Notes under the pieces: generated by a model
Seen by the model: the letters and a program-made list of their open reading frames with translations, nothing else
Told to the model about the DNA's origin: nothing
Database searches by the model: none
Source: CAYYAQ01 sp964469555
Lineage (GTDB): Bacteria; Planctomycetota; UBA1135; UBA2386
Assembly (NCBI GenBank): GCA_964469555.1
Contig: CAYYAQ010000024.1
Span: 1 to 43,513, forward strand
Length of the DNA stretch: 43,513 nucleotides
Direction of reading: 5' to 3'
Shown: piece after piece, positions 8,812 to 16,692 of the stretch
Layout: each line of letters begins with the position of its first letter
Numbering within the stretch: the stretch's first letter is position 1
Position numbers and translations under genes: made by a program

Positions 8812-8857
8812 CATCGCCTCTGGGTTAGTAGCCCGGGGGCGATGGCTTGTACGGTGG
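8812..8857 (+). repeat. Hairpin repeat element, copy 1 (downstream of tRNA-fMet)
   Basis: The first 33 bases form a 15-bp stem (CATCGCCTC... pairing with ...GGGGCGATG) with a three-base loop AGT, followed by the conserved tail GCTTGTACGGTGG. A second copy lies at 14007-14053. Stem differences between copies keep pairing through G-C/G-U changes, as for an RNA hairpin. Confidence 0.7.
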
Positions 8858-8999
8858 TTGGGGGTCGGCCAGGACGGCGCGGAGGTCATCGTACCAGGGT
8901 CCGTCCGAGGGCATGTACACGCACGGAGTCGATCGCGTTGTTCGGATCGGTTCGTCGCCGTGCCGTTGCGCGATCTACGCTGCGCGACCGTCGCGGTGG

Positions 9000-9009
9000 N
9001 NNNNNNNNN
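9000..9009. other. Assembly gap (10 N)
   Basis: Ten undetermined bases lie at the downstream end of the transposase remnant. Confidence 1.
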
Positions 9010-9260
9010 AGGTGTGGAGTCGCGACAACATCGCCGAGACCGTTTTCGACTGGGCGAGGTTCAGGCGCGTTGCTGTCGATGCTCAAGTGACAGCGGACCT
9101 CGTTGTAGGTAGTAGGTCGCGTACCGGAGCAGCGTCTGTCGCAGGTGTCGTTCGCCGAGCGCGATGGTGTGGTCGGCGCACTCACGCCGGATCGATCCGA
9201 TGATGCGCTCCGCGTACGGATTCTGCCAAGGCGACTTCCTGGATCAACTCGTTCTTGATG
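9010..9260 (-). pseudogene. Decayed integrase-core transposase (rve domain) fragment
   Basis: Read on the minus strand, one frame gives SPWQNPYAERIIGSIRREC then ADHTIALGERHLRQTLLRYA, and a second frame continues with YYNEVRCHLSIDSNAPEPRP. Together these are the C-terminal part of the DDE/rve integrase core found in IS481/IS3-type transposases (usual form SPWQNP-x-x-ER-x-IGS-x-RRE ... YYN-x-R-x-H-x-SL). At least one frameshift separates the parts, the N-terminal half is missing and the end runs into the N gap. The remaining bases from 8858 to 8999 and 9261 to 9397 hold nothing I recognise. Confidence 0.85.
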
Positions 9261-9397
9261 CCGCGCTGAGCCGTTGCCGACGATCAGACCTCGCTCCGAT
9301 GTCTACTCGCCGGTCACCGCACCCAACACCTCGATCTGCGAGGCGTCGCACCGCGCAAGGAGTGCCGCCGTGTCGAGTCACCCGAGTCCGCGGCGGA

Positions 9398-10294
9398 TCA
9401 GGAATTCGTTCGGCCCATCGCGCACCGGGTCCCGGCCACGACCCCGGCAAGGACGGCGGACGTGGCAACGACGCACAGGACTACCGCGGGCCCTGGTGGC
9501 CAGTCTACGCCTTCCGCACACGAGAGGACGAACGCTCCGGCTCCGCCGATGAGTCCGGCGATCGCCGATAGAATCGGATACGCCGCGAGCGACGGCGTGG
9601 CCGTGCGCAGGATGGCTGGCGGGACGAGGAGAAGGGTCAGGACGACCTCTGGGCCGACGACGGGAACACACAGGGCACACAGTCCGCCGAGGAGCAGGAG
9701 GGTAATCACCAGATTTCGGTTGGGAGACAGGCCGAGCAGCTGGGCCTGATCCGGGTCGAATGCGCTGACCCAGAGGCGGCGCCAGAAGGCGACCCCGAGC
9801 ACGGACGCGACGGCGCAGGCGGCGACCACCCGGTTCCGGCCGGAGGTGTCGACCGTGAGTAGCCGGCCGTGGTGGATCGACTCCTCAAAGATCTTGTGGT
9901 ACGGGCTGCCCAGATAGCACAGCTCTTGCAGCGCGACGGCGACGAGGAACGCGATGCACGCGTGGACCCCGAGGAACCGCCGGTCACGCGCCAGCCCGAC
10001 GAGCGCGAGCATGCCGATGGCGACCGCTGCGAGCGAGCCGGTGAGCTGGAGCGCTGTGCCCGGTTCTTCGGGATGCGCGGTGTCGGTCACCACGAACAGG
10101 GCGAATAGGAAGTAGGTCGCGGCCTGCCCACAGCTCGCGAGCTGCGGGATGGCTAGCCCGAGAATCGGCATCCGGCGCAGGACGAGCAGCACACCGAGGA
10201 GCGGAGCGGCGACCGCGACCGCGAGGAGCGCGAGAAACCCATCGAAGAACAACTCGAGGATGAGCTCGATCGAAGACTGGATGACGCCGATCAT
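9398..10294 (-). CDS. znuB: Zinc ABC transporter permease (ABC-3 family)
   Basis: This is a 298-residue, highly hydrophobic protein with about eight predicted membrane helices. It belongs to the ABC-3 permease family that forms the inner-membrane channel of Zn/Mn uptake systems. Typical family features are the N-terminal RRMPILGLAIPQLASCGQA segment (about residues 40-58), the central LGLSPNRNLVITLLLL region and the C-terminal PVVGPEVVLTLLLVPPA stretch. It is the last gene of a four-gene minus-strand operon, starting 7 bases after the ATPase gene. Zinc rather than manganese is inferred from the adjacent Zur-like regulator. Confidence 0.9.
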   Translation of the reverse strand: MIGVIQSSIELILELFFDGFLALLAVAVAAPLLGVLLVLRRMPILGLAIPQLASCGQAATYFLFALFVVTDTAHPEEPGTALQLTGSLAAVAIGMLALVGLARDRRFLGVHACIAFLVAVALQELCYLGSPYHKIFEESIHHGRLLTVDTSGRNRVVAACAVASVLGVAFWRRLWVSAFDPDQAQLLGLSPNRNLVITLLLLGGLCALCVPVVGPEVVLTLLLVPPAILRTATPSLAAYPILSAIAGLIGGAGAFVLSCAEGVDWPPGPAVVLCVVATSAVLAGVVAGTRCAMGRTNS

Positions 10295-10301
10295 GCTGCG
10301 C

Positions 10302-10976
10302 TCACCGGGCGGTTGCGGTGGGGGTGACGGACGACGGTTCTCTTTCGTCCAACTGGCCGTCGTCGAGCACCAGTAGTCGATCGGCGAACTCCGGGGCGCG
10401 GAAGAGGTCGTGGGTCACCGCAATCACGAGCTTCCCCCGGTCCGCGAGGCCGCGGGCCGCCTGCCATATGGCCGAGGACGATGCGGCGTCCACCCCGGCG
10501 GTCGGTTCGTCGAGGGCGATGATTCGGGCGTCGGCACATAGCGCTCGCGCGACGAACACGCGCTGGCGTTGTCCGCCGGAGAGCCTGGCGAAAGAATGAC
10601 GCGCGCGGTCGCCGAGTCCCATCGCCTCGAGCGATTCCGCAGCCCGGCTCCGGCGCTCCGCTCGGCGAATGCCCAGGGGCAGACCGGTTCCGACGACTTC
10701 GAGGCAGGTCACCGGGAACCCGAGGTCGATGGCGCCGAGCTGGGGAACGTAGCTGACGGTGTGCCCGAGAGTCCCATCGATCCGACCATCGAGGGCCGGA
10801 AGGAGCCCCAGCAGGGTGCGCATCAGGGTGGTCTTGCCGCCTCCGTTCGGGCCCGTCAGGAGATGGACCCTGCCGGCCGCCAGCCGTCCGTCGAGGGGGC
10901 CGGCGACCCGCTCGGTGCCATAGCCGATCTCGAGTCTGGCGAACTCGATCGCCGTCTGCGAAGCCGCCGCCGTCAC
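10302..10976 (-). CDS. znuC: Zinc ABC transporter ATPase
   Basis: The 224-residue ATPase powers the metal transporter. Walker A is GPNGGGKTT (42-50), the Q-loop is in YVPQLG (76-81), the signature is LSGGQRQRV (132-140), Walker B is IIALDEP (152-158) and the H-loop His is at 189 (AVTHD). Its start overlaps the end of znuA in ATGA (10973-10976), which implies translational coupling. Length and motif order are normal for ZnuC/MntB-type proteins. Confidence 0.93.
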   Translation of the reverse strand: MTAAASQTAIEFARLEIGYGTERVAGPLDGRLAAGRVHLLTGPNGGGKTTLMRTLLGLLPALDGRIDGTLGHTVSYVPQLGAIDLGFPVTCLEVVGTGLPLGIRRAERRSRAAESLEAMGLGDRARHSFARLSGGQRQRVFVARALCADARIIALDEPTAGVDAASSSAIWQAARGLADRGKLVIAVTHDLFRAPEFADRLLVLDDGQLDEREPSSVTPTATAR

Positions 10977-11947
10977 TTACCCGCGGAGGTTTTTTCCACG
11001 GTCCCCTTCGCCGGGGGAGTCTCCGGCTTCCGTAGATTCGCGGCGAAGGTGTCGACCACGTGGTCCATGTACGCAAACCAACCCTTGTGCGTACCGCTGG
11101 TCGAACTGCACGTCTGCAGCATGATGGACTTGGCTCCGATCTCCTTTGCGACTCGCCGAGCGACGTCGGCGAGTCGCGGCCGCCCGACGATGAATCCGAT
11201 CTTGCGCTGCTTGCCGATTCGCATGACCTTTGCCAGATGGCCGGGGGTGGGCGACATGCCGGGGCTCGGCTCCAACCGGGCGACGACGTTCAGGCCGAAG
11301 GTCTGCGCGAAGTAGATCCACGACGAGTGAGCTTCGATGAACTCGGCTCCCCGGAACGGGGCGAGCTTCTTGTGCCAAGCCTTCAGGCGCACATCGAGCT
11401 CCTTCTCCCAGGCGGCGCAGCGCTCGGCGAAGCGCCGCTTGTTCGTGGGATCGATGCGAATCAGGCAGTCGCGGATGTTGCGAGCCGCGGTGCGCATCCG
11501 GATGGGGTCTACGTTGTAGTGCGGATTGCCCCGCGGATGGAGGTCGGGGCCGGCCCCACGGGAGGCCTTGGCCGGCACCTGGAGCGGAGCGATGCCGAGA
11601 GATGCGTCGCAGAAACCGGGTCGCCCCGGCTGCACCTGCCGGTTTCGGGCGGTGCGCATCATCGCTGGTACCCACGCGTGCTCGCCGTCCAACCCGAGCT
11701 GAACGAAGGCACCGGCTCGGCGCAGCTTGATCAGCAGCGAGGGGCGGATGCGGACGAGGTGAAGATCCTCGTGGCCCTTGGTCAGGCTCGTCGTCGTCAC
11801 GGCGTCGCCTCCGATGCGCTGCACGATGTTGGCGAAGTCGGGAATCGTGGTGACGACCCGGATCTGTGCCGTCGCGCACGTCGCCAGGGCCAGTCCCGCT
11901 GCGCAGAACGTCGCTGTCGCCCGGTTACCAATCAACGCCATGGCCAT
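10973..11947 (-). CDS. znuA: Zinc-binding periplasmic protein (cluster 9/A-I type)
   Basis: This 324-residue solute-binding protein has a signal peptide ending near CATAQ (residue 28). Metal-ligand positions of the family are visible: His63 in HEDLHLVRIRPS (59-70), His143 in GNPHY (140-144) and His207 in EAHSSW (205-210), followed by LEPSPGMSPTPGH (225-237). The fourth ligand is expected near the C-terminus. The long His/Asp-rich loop common in ZnuA is absent; instead the neighbouring porin carries a His/Asp stretch. The start overlaps the end of the porin gene by about 23 bases; later starts would remove the signal peptide. Confidence 0.9.
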   Translation of the reverse strand: MAMALIGNRATATFCAAGLALATCATAQIRVVTTIPDFANIVQRIGGDAVTTTSLTKGHEDLHLVRIRPSLLIKLRRAGAFVQLGLDGEHAWVPAMMRTARNRQVQPGRPGFCDASLGIAPLQVPAKASRGAGPDLHPRGNPHYNVDPIRMRTAARNIRDCLIRIDPTNKRRFAERCAAWEKELDVRLKAWHKKLAPFRGAEFIEAHSSWIYFAQTFGLNVVARLEPSPGMSPTPGHLAKVMRIGKQRKIGFIVGRPRLADVARRVAKEIGAKSIMLQTCSSTSGTHKGWFAYMDHVVDTFAANLRKPETPPAKGTVEKTSAGK

Positions 11948-13247
11948 GGGATCCCAGGATAACAGTCCACTGGAGCATTACGCCGTACGAGTTCACACCC
12001 GGGTCGTCAAAATGGCGTGCTTCCAGTCGGAGGCGGTTGAATTCGTTGACGCGGTGGGTGAGGAACACTCCGGCGTCCCAGGAGGTCTCCGCGTTGTCCT
12101 CCGCGTGCTCGAAGTGACCGCCGCTGACTCCATACGACCAGTTGCTGTTGGCGACTCGCTCGATGTAGCCGTAGAAGCCGTTCGCTCCCGTGTTGGTGAT
12201 CGTCAGTCCGTCATCGCTGCTCTCCCGAATGGAGCGCAGCAGCTCCACGCCGATGTTCAGGCCGCTGCCGGCCGCCGGATCGAGGGTCTTGAACGTCACG
12301 TCCGCGCCGACGATCGTGGTCTGCAAGTCGGCGCTGATGACCGTGGTGCCAGACTCGAAGAAGGTGCGGGCTTCCGGTGCGTGTGCGACGCTCGCGCCAA
12401 TCTGTAGCGTGCTCTCCTCTCCGACGTCGGAGACCACACTCAATCTGGCCATGTAGGCGAAGTTGTCGAAGTTGCGGTTACCGAACGGCTCGGGGCCGTC
12501 TTCGTCATCGTGGTCATGGCCACCCGCGGACGGACCGAAGATCGAGTGTGCGTCGCCGTCCAGATCGTTGGCGACGCCGAGGGACCAGCGCAGCAGGGTT
12601 GCTTCGCCGGCGCCGAAGTCATGGTGCAACTCGAGACCGGTGCCGCGCAGGGCGCCGCCCAGGTATTCCTGTAGCACCTGCGGCTTGTCGACGAACGGTA
12701 GGTCGTGGTCGTGCACGGGCGATAGCTTGCCAAAGTCCGTGTTGAAGCGGCCCGCCTTGAGGCTGAACGTGCCCGGCAGCCAGTTGTCTGCCAGGATGTA
12801 GGCCTCCTCGATCTCGACATTGTCGCCGTCGAAGTGCAGGTAGGCTTGGTACGACAGCAGGGGGTCGACCCGGCCGACCACGCCGAGCTCGAGGTCGCGC
12901 AGATTGAATTGGTTGTAGTTCTCGAAGTTGTCCGGGCGGTCGGTAGCGGACAGGACGAAGTCGCCGATCAGACTGATCGCCGGGTTGAACGTGCTGTCGA
13001 AGATCGAGGTCTGTCCGAGGTTCGAGATGCCACGGCGTTCCGCACCCTGCGAATCCTGACCGGCAGCCTGCCCCTGATTCTGTGCGAGTTTGCGAATGCG
13101 GGCGTCCTTCTCCTGGCCGGCCTTCTCCAGTGCCCGCACCCGCTCTTCAAGGGTCGGACTGGACTTCGGATTGTCCTGGTTCTGTGCCTGCGCAGCTGCG
13201 GCGCAGATGGCGATTGCGAAGAGGGTGGCGAGAGGCGGGTGAGTCAT
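11925..13247 (-). CDS. Putative zinc-regulated outer-membrane porin
   Basis: This encodes 440 residues. A signal peptide (cleavage near AQAQN, about residue 23) is followed by a short heptad-like helix (LEERVRALEKAGQEKDARIR, 33-52), as in trimeric porins that carry a periplasmic coiled coil. The rest is a long series of amphipathic strands ending in ...SYGVMLQWTVIL, consistent with an outer-membrane beta barrel. The segment GGHDHDDEDGPEP (242-254) is rich in His/Asp and lies in what would be an extracellular or pore loop, a plausible metal-attracting site. A second HDHD lies at 179-182. As first gene of the operon with znuACB, it is inferred to let zinc cross the outer membrane. Confidence 0.8.
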   Translation of the reverse strand: MTHPPLATLFAIAICAAAAQAQNQDNPKSSPTLEERVRALEKAGQEKDARIRKLAQNQGQAAGQDSQGAERRGISNLGQTSIFDSTFNPAISLIGDFVLSATDRPDNFENYNQFNLRDLELGVVGRVDPLLSYQAYLHFDGDNVEIEEAYILADNWLPGTFSLKAGRFNTDFGKLSPVHDHDLPFVDKPQVLQEYLGGALRGTGLELHHDFGAGEATLLRWSLGVANDLDGDAHSIFGPSAGGHDHDDEDGPEPFGNRNFDNFAYMARLSVVSDVGEESTLQIGASVAHAPEARTFFESGTTVISADLQTTIVGADVTFKTLDPAAGSGLNIGVELLRSIRESSDDGLTITNTGANGFYGYIERVANSNWSYGVSGGHFEHAEDNAETSWDAGVFLTHRVNEFNRLRLEARHFDDPGVNSYGVMLQWTVILGSHGHGVDW

Positions 13248-13276
13248 GGTGCGAAGCTCAACTTGGTAGCGAATGC

Positions 13277-13286
13277 GAATGCATTC
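13277..13286. promoter_or_regulatory. Candidate Zur operator 1 (palindrome)
   Basis: GAATGCATTC is a perfect 10-bp palindrome inside a wider AT-richer segment between the divergent porin and Fur-family genes. It lies 30 bases upstream of the porin start. Confidence 0.5.
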
Positions 13287-13305
13287 TCATCTAAATTCTA
13301 GCGAA

Positions 13306-13321
13306 TGCAAGTGCACTTGCA
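13306..13321. promoter_or_regulatory. Candidate Zur operator 2 (palindrome)
   Basis: TGCAAGTGCACTTGCA is a perfect 16-bp palindrome, preceded by GCGAA as is the first one (GCGAATGC...). It lies 31 bases upstream of the Fur-family start. Two palindromes in a 104-base divergent region suit joint control of both transcripts. Confidence 0.6.
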
Positions 13322-13351
13322 AAGAAATCTTGGACGTGGGATCCTACGCGG

Positions 13352-13732
13352 ATGCGACGTACGCGCCAACGCGAGGCCATCCTGACGACCCTCCGGGATG
13401 CCGGGCGCCCACTCACACCCGCGGAGATCGGCGAGCTGGCGGCCCAGGACGTGCACGGGATCAACCTGGCGACGGTGTACCGCAATCTCAAGCTGATGGG
13501 TGAAGCCGGCGAGGTCGCGGCAGTGGACTGCGTCGGGCAACCTGCTCGGTACGAGGTGGCGGGTCTAGATCACCATCATCACTTCCACTGCGACGTCTGC
13601 GATCGGTTGTTCGATTTGTCCGGCTGTATCGCCGAGGAGCTCGAGCGGCTGGCTCCGCTGGGGTTCGAGGTGCGTCATCACCACATCCAGTTGTCCGGGC
13701 AGTGCGCCTCCTGCCGCACCCAACCAGGGTAG
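13352..13732 (+). CDS. zur: Fur-family regulator, probably Zur
   Basis: This is a 126-residue metal-dependent repressor. The N-terminal winged helix includes INLATVYRNLKLM (37-49), a hallmark recognition helix of the family. The metal-binding hinge and dimer domain contains HHHHFHCDVC (74-83), and a second CxxC pair, C118-A-S-C121, gives the structural zinc site. The protein is short for Fur but normal for a compact Zur. Its divergent position next to a complete znu operon and shared palindromes argue for zinc sensing; Fur or Mur specificity cannot be excluded from sequence alone. Confidence 0.85.
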   Translation: MRRTRQREAILTTLRDAGRPLTPAEIGELAAQDVHGINLATVYRNLKLMGEAGEVAAVDCVGQPARYEVAGLDHHHHFHCDVCDRLFDLSGCIAEELERLAPLGFEVRHHHIQLSGQCASCRTQPG

Positions 13733-13848
13733 TCGAGTTTCCTTCCTTCCCGAAATGCAGCGGACGATCGCACCGCCCGCTCGCTTGTGGATGCGCAGCT
13801 GGCGCATGCCCGTGATGTCCGAAAACACGTCCGGCGTTCTTCGGTGCC

Positions 13849-13928
13849 GAGCAGGCCGGTCTCGGCGGGCTGCGCGGTACGTCCGCCAGCGATCGGCCGG
13901 GTTCGTGACTCTCGGGTTATGACCGGTC
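13849..13928 (+). repeat. Dispersed repeat, copy D (related to 20325-20406)
   Basis: About 80 bases align with the left part of the element at 20325. The shared core is CCGGGTTCGTGAC followed by a TATGACCGG-type end, and both begin with an imperfect or perfect hairpin (GCAGGCCG... CGGGCTGC here). The reverse complement contains TCATAACCCGAG, close to the anticodon arm of the tRNA at 8722. Confidence 0.65.
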
Positions 13929-13934
13929 AGGACT

Positions 13935-13963
13935 CTCCTCGTAACCAAAACGGTTACGAGGAG
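13935..13963. repeat. Perfect 12-bp hairpin
   Basis: CTCCTCGTAACC and GGTTACGAGGAG pair perfectly around the loop AAAAC. It is about 200 bases after the zur stop. No T-run follows, so a simple intrinsic terminator is not assured. Confidence 0.6.
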
Positions 13964-14006
13964 CGTTCGGCTCGCCCTACCAGTGCTGGCTTTGGCCAGT
14001 TTGGAT

Positions 14007-14053
14007 CATCGCCCCTGGGTTCATAGCCTGGGGGCGATGGCTTGTACGGTGGG
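14007..14053 (+). repeat. Hairpin repeat element, copy 2
   Basis: Same element as at 8812: stem CATCGCCCC with GGGGCGATG, inner pairs TGGGTT/AGCCTG, loop CAT and tail GCTTGTACGGTGG. Roughly 46 of the first 51 bases agree with copy 1. The flanking 13733-14320 stretch holds no gene I can support. Confidence 0.7.
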
Positions 14054-14197
14054 TGGGTGGAAGGTGGGGCGTGAACCGGACATCGGGTGGTGGTTGGATC
14101 TGGGGCGTGCTCTCTGTTTCGAGGGGCGCGGGCAACGGGTCGGAGGCGACGCCGCGAATCCGTGCCCGAAATGCTCTCTGACTCTCAGAGCACGACA

Positions 14198-14212
14198 CGG
14201 GTTATGAACCCG
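14198..14212. other. Palindrome resembling the tRNA-fMet anticodon arm
   Basis: CGGGTTATGAACCCG forms a 6-bp stem. Its reverse complement matches 14 of 15 bases of the tRNA-fMet anticodon arm (CGGGCTCATAACCCG). Adjacent bases on the minus strand (GCTCT before it) also resemble the tRNA D-stem side. The rest of a tRNA is not present. Confidence 0.45.
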
Positions 14213-14320
14213 AGAGCGCGAAAGGACAACGGCGACCACTTTCGCCTCGGCATGAATAACCCACCGCCCCCCAACACCCGGCCGCCAGCCTGAGGCCACA
14301 TCCAAGACGATGCCTTTCGT

Positions 14321-15373
14321 TCATTTCGCTGTCGCGTCGAGCACCCGCTCGTGCAGCCGGCGCAGGCTGTCCAGCGGGTAGCCGGACTCGAGATGGTACC
14401 CGATGGTCAGCGGCCCACCTGCGTTGGCGTCGAGAACACCATCGGCCCAGTCCAGCAGGCCGCGCGAATCGTCGGCACGCAGATCGTCGACCAGTGGGGC
14501 GACGCAGACCGGAAACTCCCGCCCGAATACCTCTCTCACCTGCGCGATCGACGTGTCACCACCCAAGTCCAGGGCCGAGATATTCTCGATCTGCTGTGCC
14601 GCCTCGAGCAGGTGGTCACTGGCGCCGCAGGAGTGCCAGCGCACGGGCCCGAGTTCGCGGCCAATGCGCGAAAACTGGGGGACAACCAGGCGCTCGTACA
14701 TGTCGGGGCTGATCATGCAACCGGAGCATTCGCCCACGTGCACTTCATCGATCGGTCGCTCTGCCAACAGGGCAAAATGGCGAACCAGGGCGATCGAAAC
14801 ATCCGTGATCCAGTCCAGGACTGCCTGACTGCGTCCCGGATCGGTCGCCATGTCGATGAGGATGGACTCGCCCACCAGTTTCAGCGCGGTGGTCACGGGG
14901 CCGTGAACGGCGGCCCGACCCGAGCTGTCCCAGAAGAACGGTGGCACCGGCGCCAACTTCCCCGCGCGTTGGACGGCGCGATACTGCCCATCGAACAGAT
15001 CGATCAACTCGTGCCGGAGCAGCGATTCGACCGACGGCAGGTCATCCGGGTCCGCTCCCGCCAGTGGGGTCAGCGAGATGTCCGCATCCATGCACGCGCT
15101 CGGCGCGAACTCGGCGCCCAACAACATCCCCACGATCATGTTCGGCTGGATCCCGCCGACCAACACCTGGTCAGGGAGCCAGAACGCCTGCCGTCCGAGA
15201 TTCGATTCGGTGAACAGCAGGCCCAGGCCGCAAAGAGCCTCGTCGAGATGAAGCTGGCAGCGGGTGTCCGTCTCGTGCCGACACTCGAGGTCGAAGTAGT
15301 AATCCCGCTGAAACGACGCCCCGATCGACTCGGCCATGAAGCCCTTCGAGACCGTGCCGGCAACACCGATCAC
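14321..15373 (-). CDS. URO-D-fold protein (uroporphyrinogen decarboxylase/methyltransferase-like)
   Basis: The start is taken as the GTG at 15373, which overlaps the stop of the upstream gene in GTGA; longer frames upstream are out-of-frame parts of that gene. The 350 residues show the URO-D superfamily pattern: a WHSCG motif (246-250) like the zinc-binding H-x-C of MtaA-type methyltransferases, an ECSGC pair (215-219), and a C-terminal GPLTIGYHLESGYPLDSLR segment. Genuine haem-pathway HemE motifs are not evident, so a corrinoid-type methyl transfer or another role is more likely than uroporphyrinogen decarboxylation. Coupling to the GH109-like gene suggests the same substrate pathway. Confidence 0.75.
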   Translation of the reverse strand: MIGVAGTVSKGFMAESIGASFQRDYYFDLECRHETDTRCQLHLDEALCGLGLLFTESNLGRQAFWLPDQVLVGGIQPNMIVGMLLGAEFAPSACMDADISLTPLAGADPDDLPSVESLLRHELIDLFDGQYRAVQRAGKLAPVPPFFWDSSGRAAVHGPVTTALKLVGESILIDMATDPGRSQAVLDWITDVSIALVRHFALLAERPIDEVHVGECSGCMISPDMYERLVVPQFSRIGRELGPVRWHSCGASDHLLEAAQQIENISALDLGGDTSIAQVREVFGREFPVCVAPLVDDLRADDSRGLLDWADGVLDANAGGPLTIGYHLESGYPLDSLRRLHERVLDATAK

Positions 15374-16692
15374 CTGTGAACCTCCGGGTCGAGGGCGAAG
15401 TAGGGCTTGCGTTGCTGCCACTTGCCACCGGTGAAGTCGGGGCACTTGACTGGCTGACTCCCGGCGGCGATGGATTGCTCTGAGAGCGGGAAGATACAGC
15501 TCATCACGACGGAGTCGTAGACGTCGATCGGCGTCGGTGCCTTCTTTCGCACCGCCGCGACGAACAACTCGAGTTCCAACGGATCGACGCCGCCGTGCCC
15601 AGCGAGACCGTACTTCCCGCCAGGGCTGTTTTTGCCGCGCCAATAACGGTGTTCATACTTGGTCTGGTGCGGGCCGAAGGGCGACCAGTTCTCGGCATTG
15701 TGGCCCGGGCCATCGCCCGCCAGATAGACGGCGTCGCGCTGTTCGTTGTACAGACCGCGCGTGCCCTGGATCAACCAGCGGTTGTCGTACGGCCGGGGCA
15801 ACTGCATGTCCATGTTGATGACGATGGTCTTGCCTTGCACCGTGCGCACCATGGTGGTGACGATATCGCCCTGCTTCCATGCGCTCTTCGTCAGGGCGTG
15901 GTCCTTGCCGTACTTGCGCGTCAGTTGATCGTCGATGCCCCATTGCCCACTGGCCATGGACACGACGGTGTCGAACCGGTCGCCGCAGTTGATATCCATC
16001 CAACTGAGCACCGGGCCCAAGCTGTGCGTCGGGTACTGATCGGCGCATCGTTCGAGCAGATGCTTGCGGGGCCATTCCTTGCCCATGTACCAGGTCACGC
16101 AATTGTGCGAGTGGGCACAGTGGCAGTGCACGATCTCGCCGAACAGACCCAGGCGGATCATGTTGAGCACGGCGAGGTTGTCGCGACGGAACGACCAATT
16201 CTCCATCATCATGCACGGCATACCCGTCTGCTCGGATGTCTTCACGAGCTGCCAGCATTCGTCGATCGTGAGGGCACACGGCACTTCGACGCCGACGTAC
16301 TTCTTGCGCTGCATGGCGTAGACCGCCATCGGCGTGTGCCACTCCCAGGGCGTGGCGATGAACACCGCGTCCAGGTCGTCGCGGTCCATCATCCGCTCGT
16401 AGTCGGTCACGCTCTTCGTGTAGGCCTCGGGACGCGGCTGCCCGGCGCCTGCGACGATCTCCTGGGCCCGGCGGGCGGCGGCGGGGCTGGTATCGCAGAC
16501 CGCCGGTACCTGCACGCCCTGGATGCCCAAGACATGGCGCATCATGCCCGTGCCGCGGCCGCCGACGCCGACGAAGCCGATCCGCACCGGCTTGTCGTGC
16601 TCCTCGCCGACGGCGATGCGTCCCAGGGCAGTCGACGCCGATACTGCTGCCGCGGTCTTCGTGAACTGTCTGCGATCGATGGGAGTTGTCAT
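15370..16692 (-). CDS. Gfo/Idh/MocA family protein, GH109-like
   Basis: This is a 440-residue Tat-exported NAD-dependent protein. The Tat motif is DRRQFTK (6-12), and the nucleotide-binding loop GFVGVGGRGTG lies at 39-49. The segment ATPWEWHTPMAVYAM (113-127), then EVPCALTIDECWQLVKTSE (136-154) and MMMENW (161-166), closely resembles glycoside hydrolase family 109 (alpha-N-acetylgalactosaminidase), in which NAD serves a redox-assisted hydrolysis. It may therefore act on an N-acetylgalactosamine-type or related sugar in the periplasm. Specificity is not proven. It is followed by the URO-D-like gene with a 4-base overlap. Confidence 0.85.
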   Translation of the reverse strand: MTTPIDRRQFTKTAAAVSASTALGRIAVGEEHDKPVRIGFVGVGGRGTGMMRHVLGIQGVQVPAVCDTSPAAARRAQEIVAGAGQPRPEAYTKSVTDYERMMDRDDLDAVFIATPWEWHTPMAVYAMQRKKYVGVEVPCALTIDECWQLVKTSEQTGMPCMMMENWSFRRDNLAVLNMIRLGLFGEIVHCHCAHSHNCVTWYMGKEWPRKHLLERCADQYPTHSLGPVLSWMDINCGDRFDTVVSMASGQWGIDDQLTRKYGKDHALTKSAWKQGDIVTTMVRTVQGKTIVINMDMQLPRPYDNRWLIQGTRGLYNEQRDAVYLAGDGPGHNAENWSPFGPHQTKYEHRYWRGKNSPGGKYGLAGHGGVDPLELELFVAAVRKKAPTPIDVYDSVVMSCIFPLSEQSIAAGSQPVKCPDFTGGKWQQRKPYFALDPEVHR

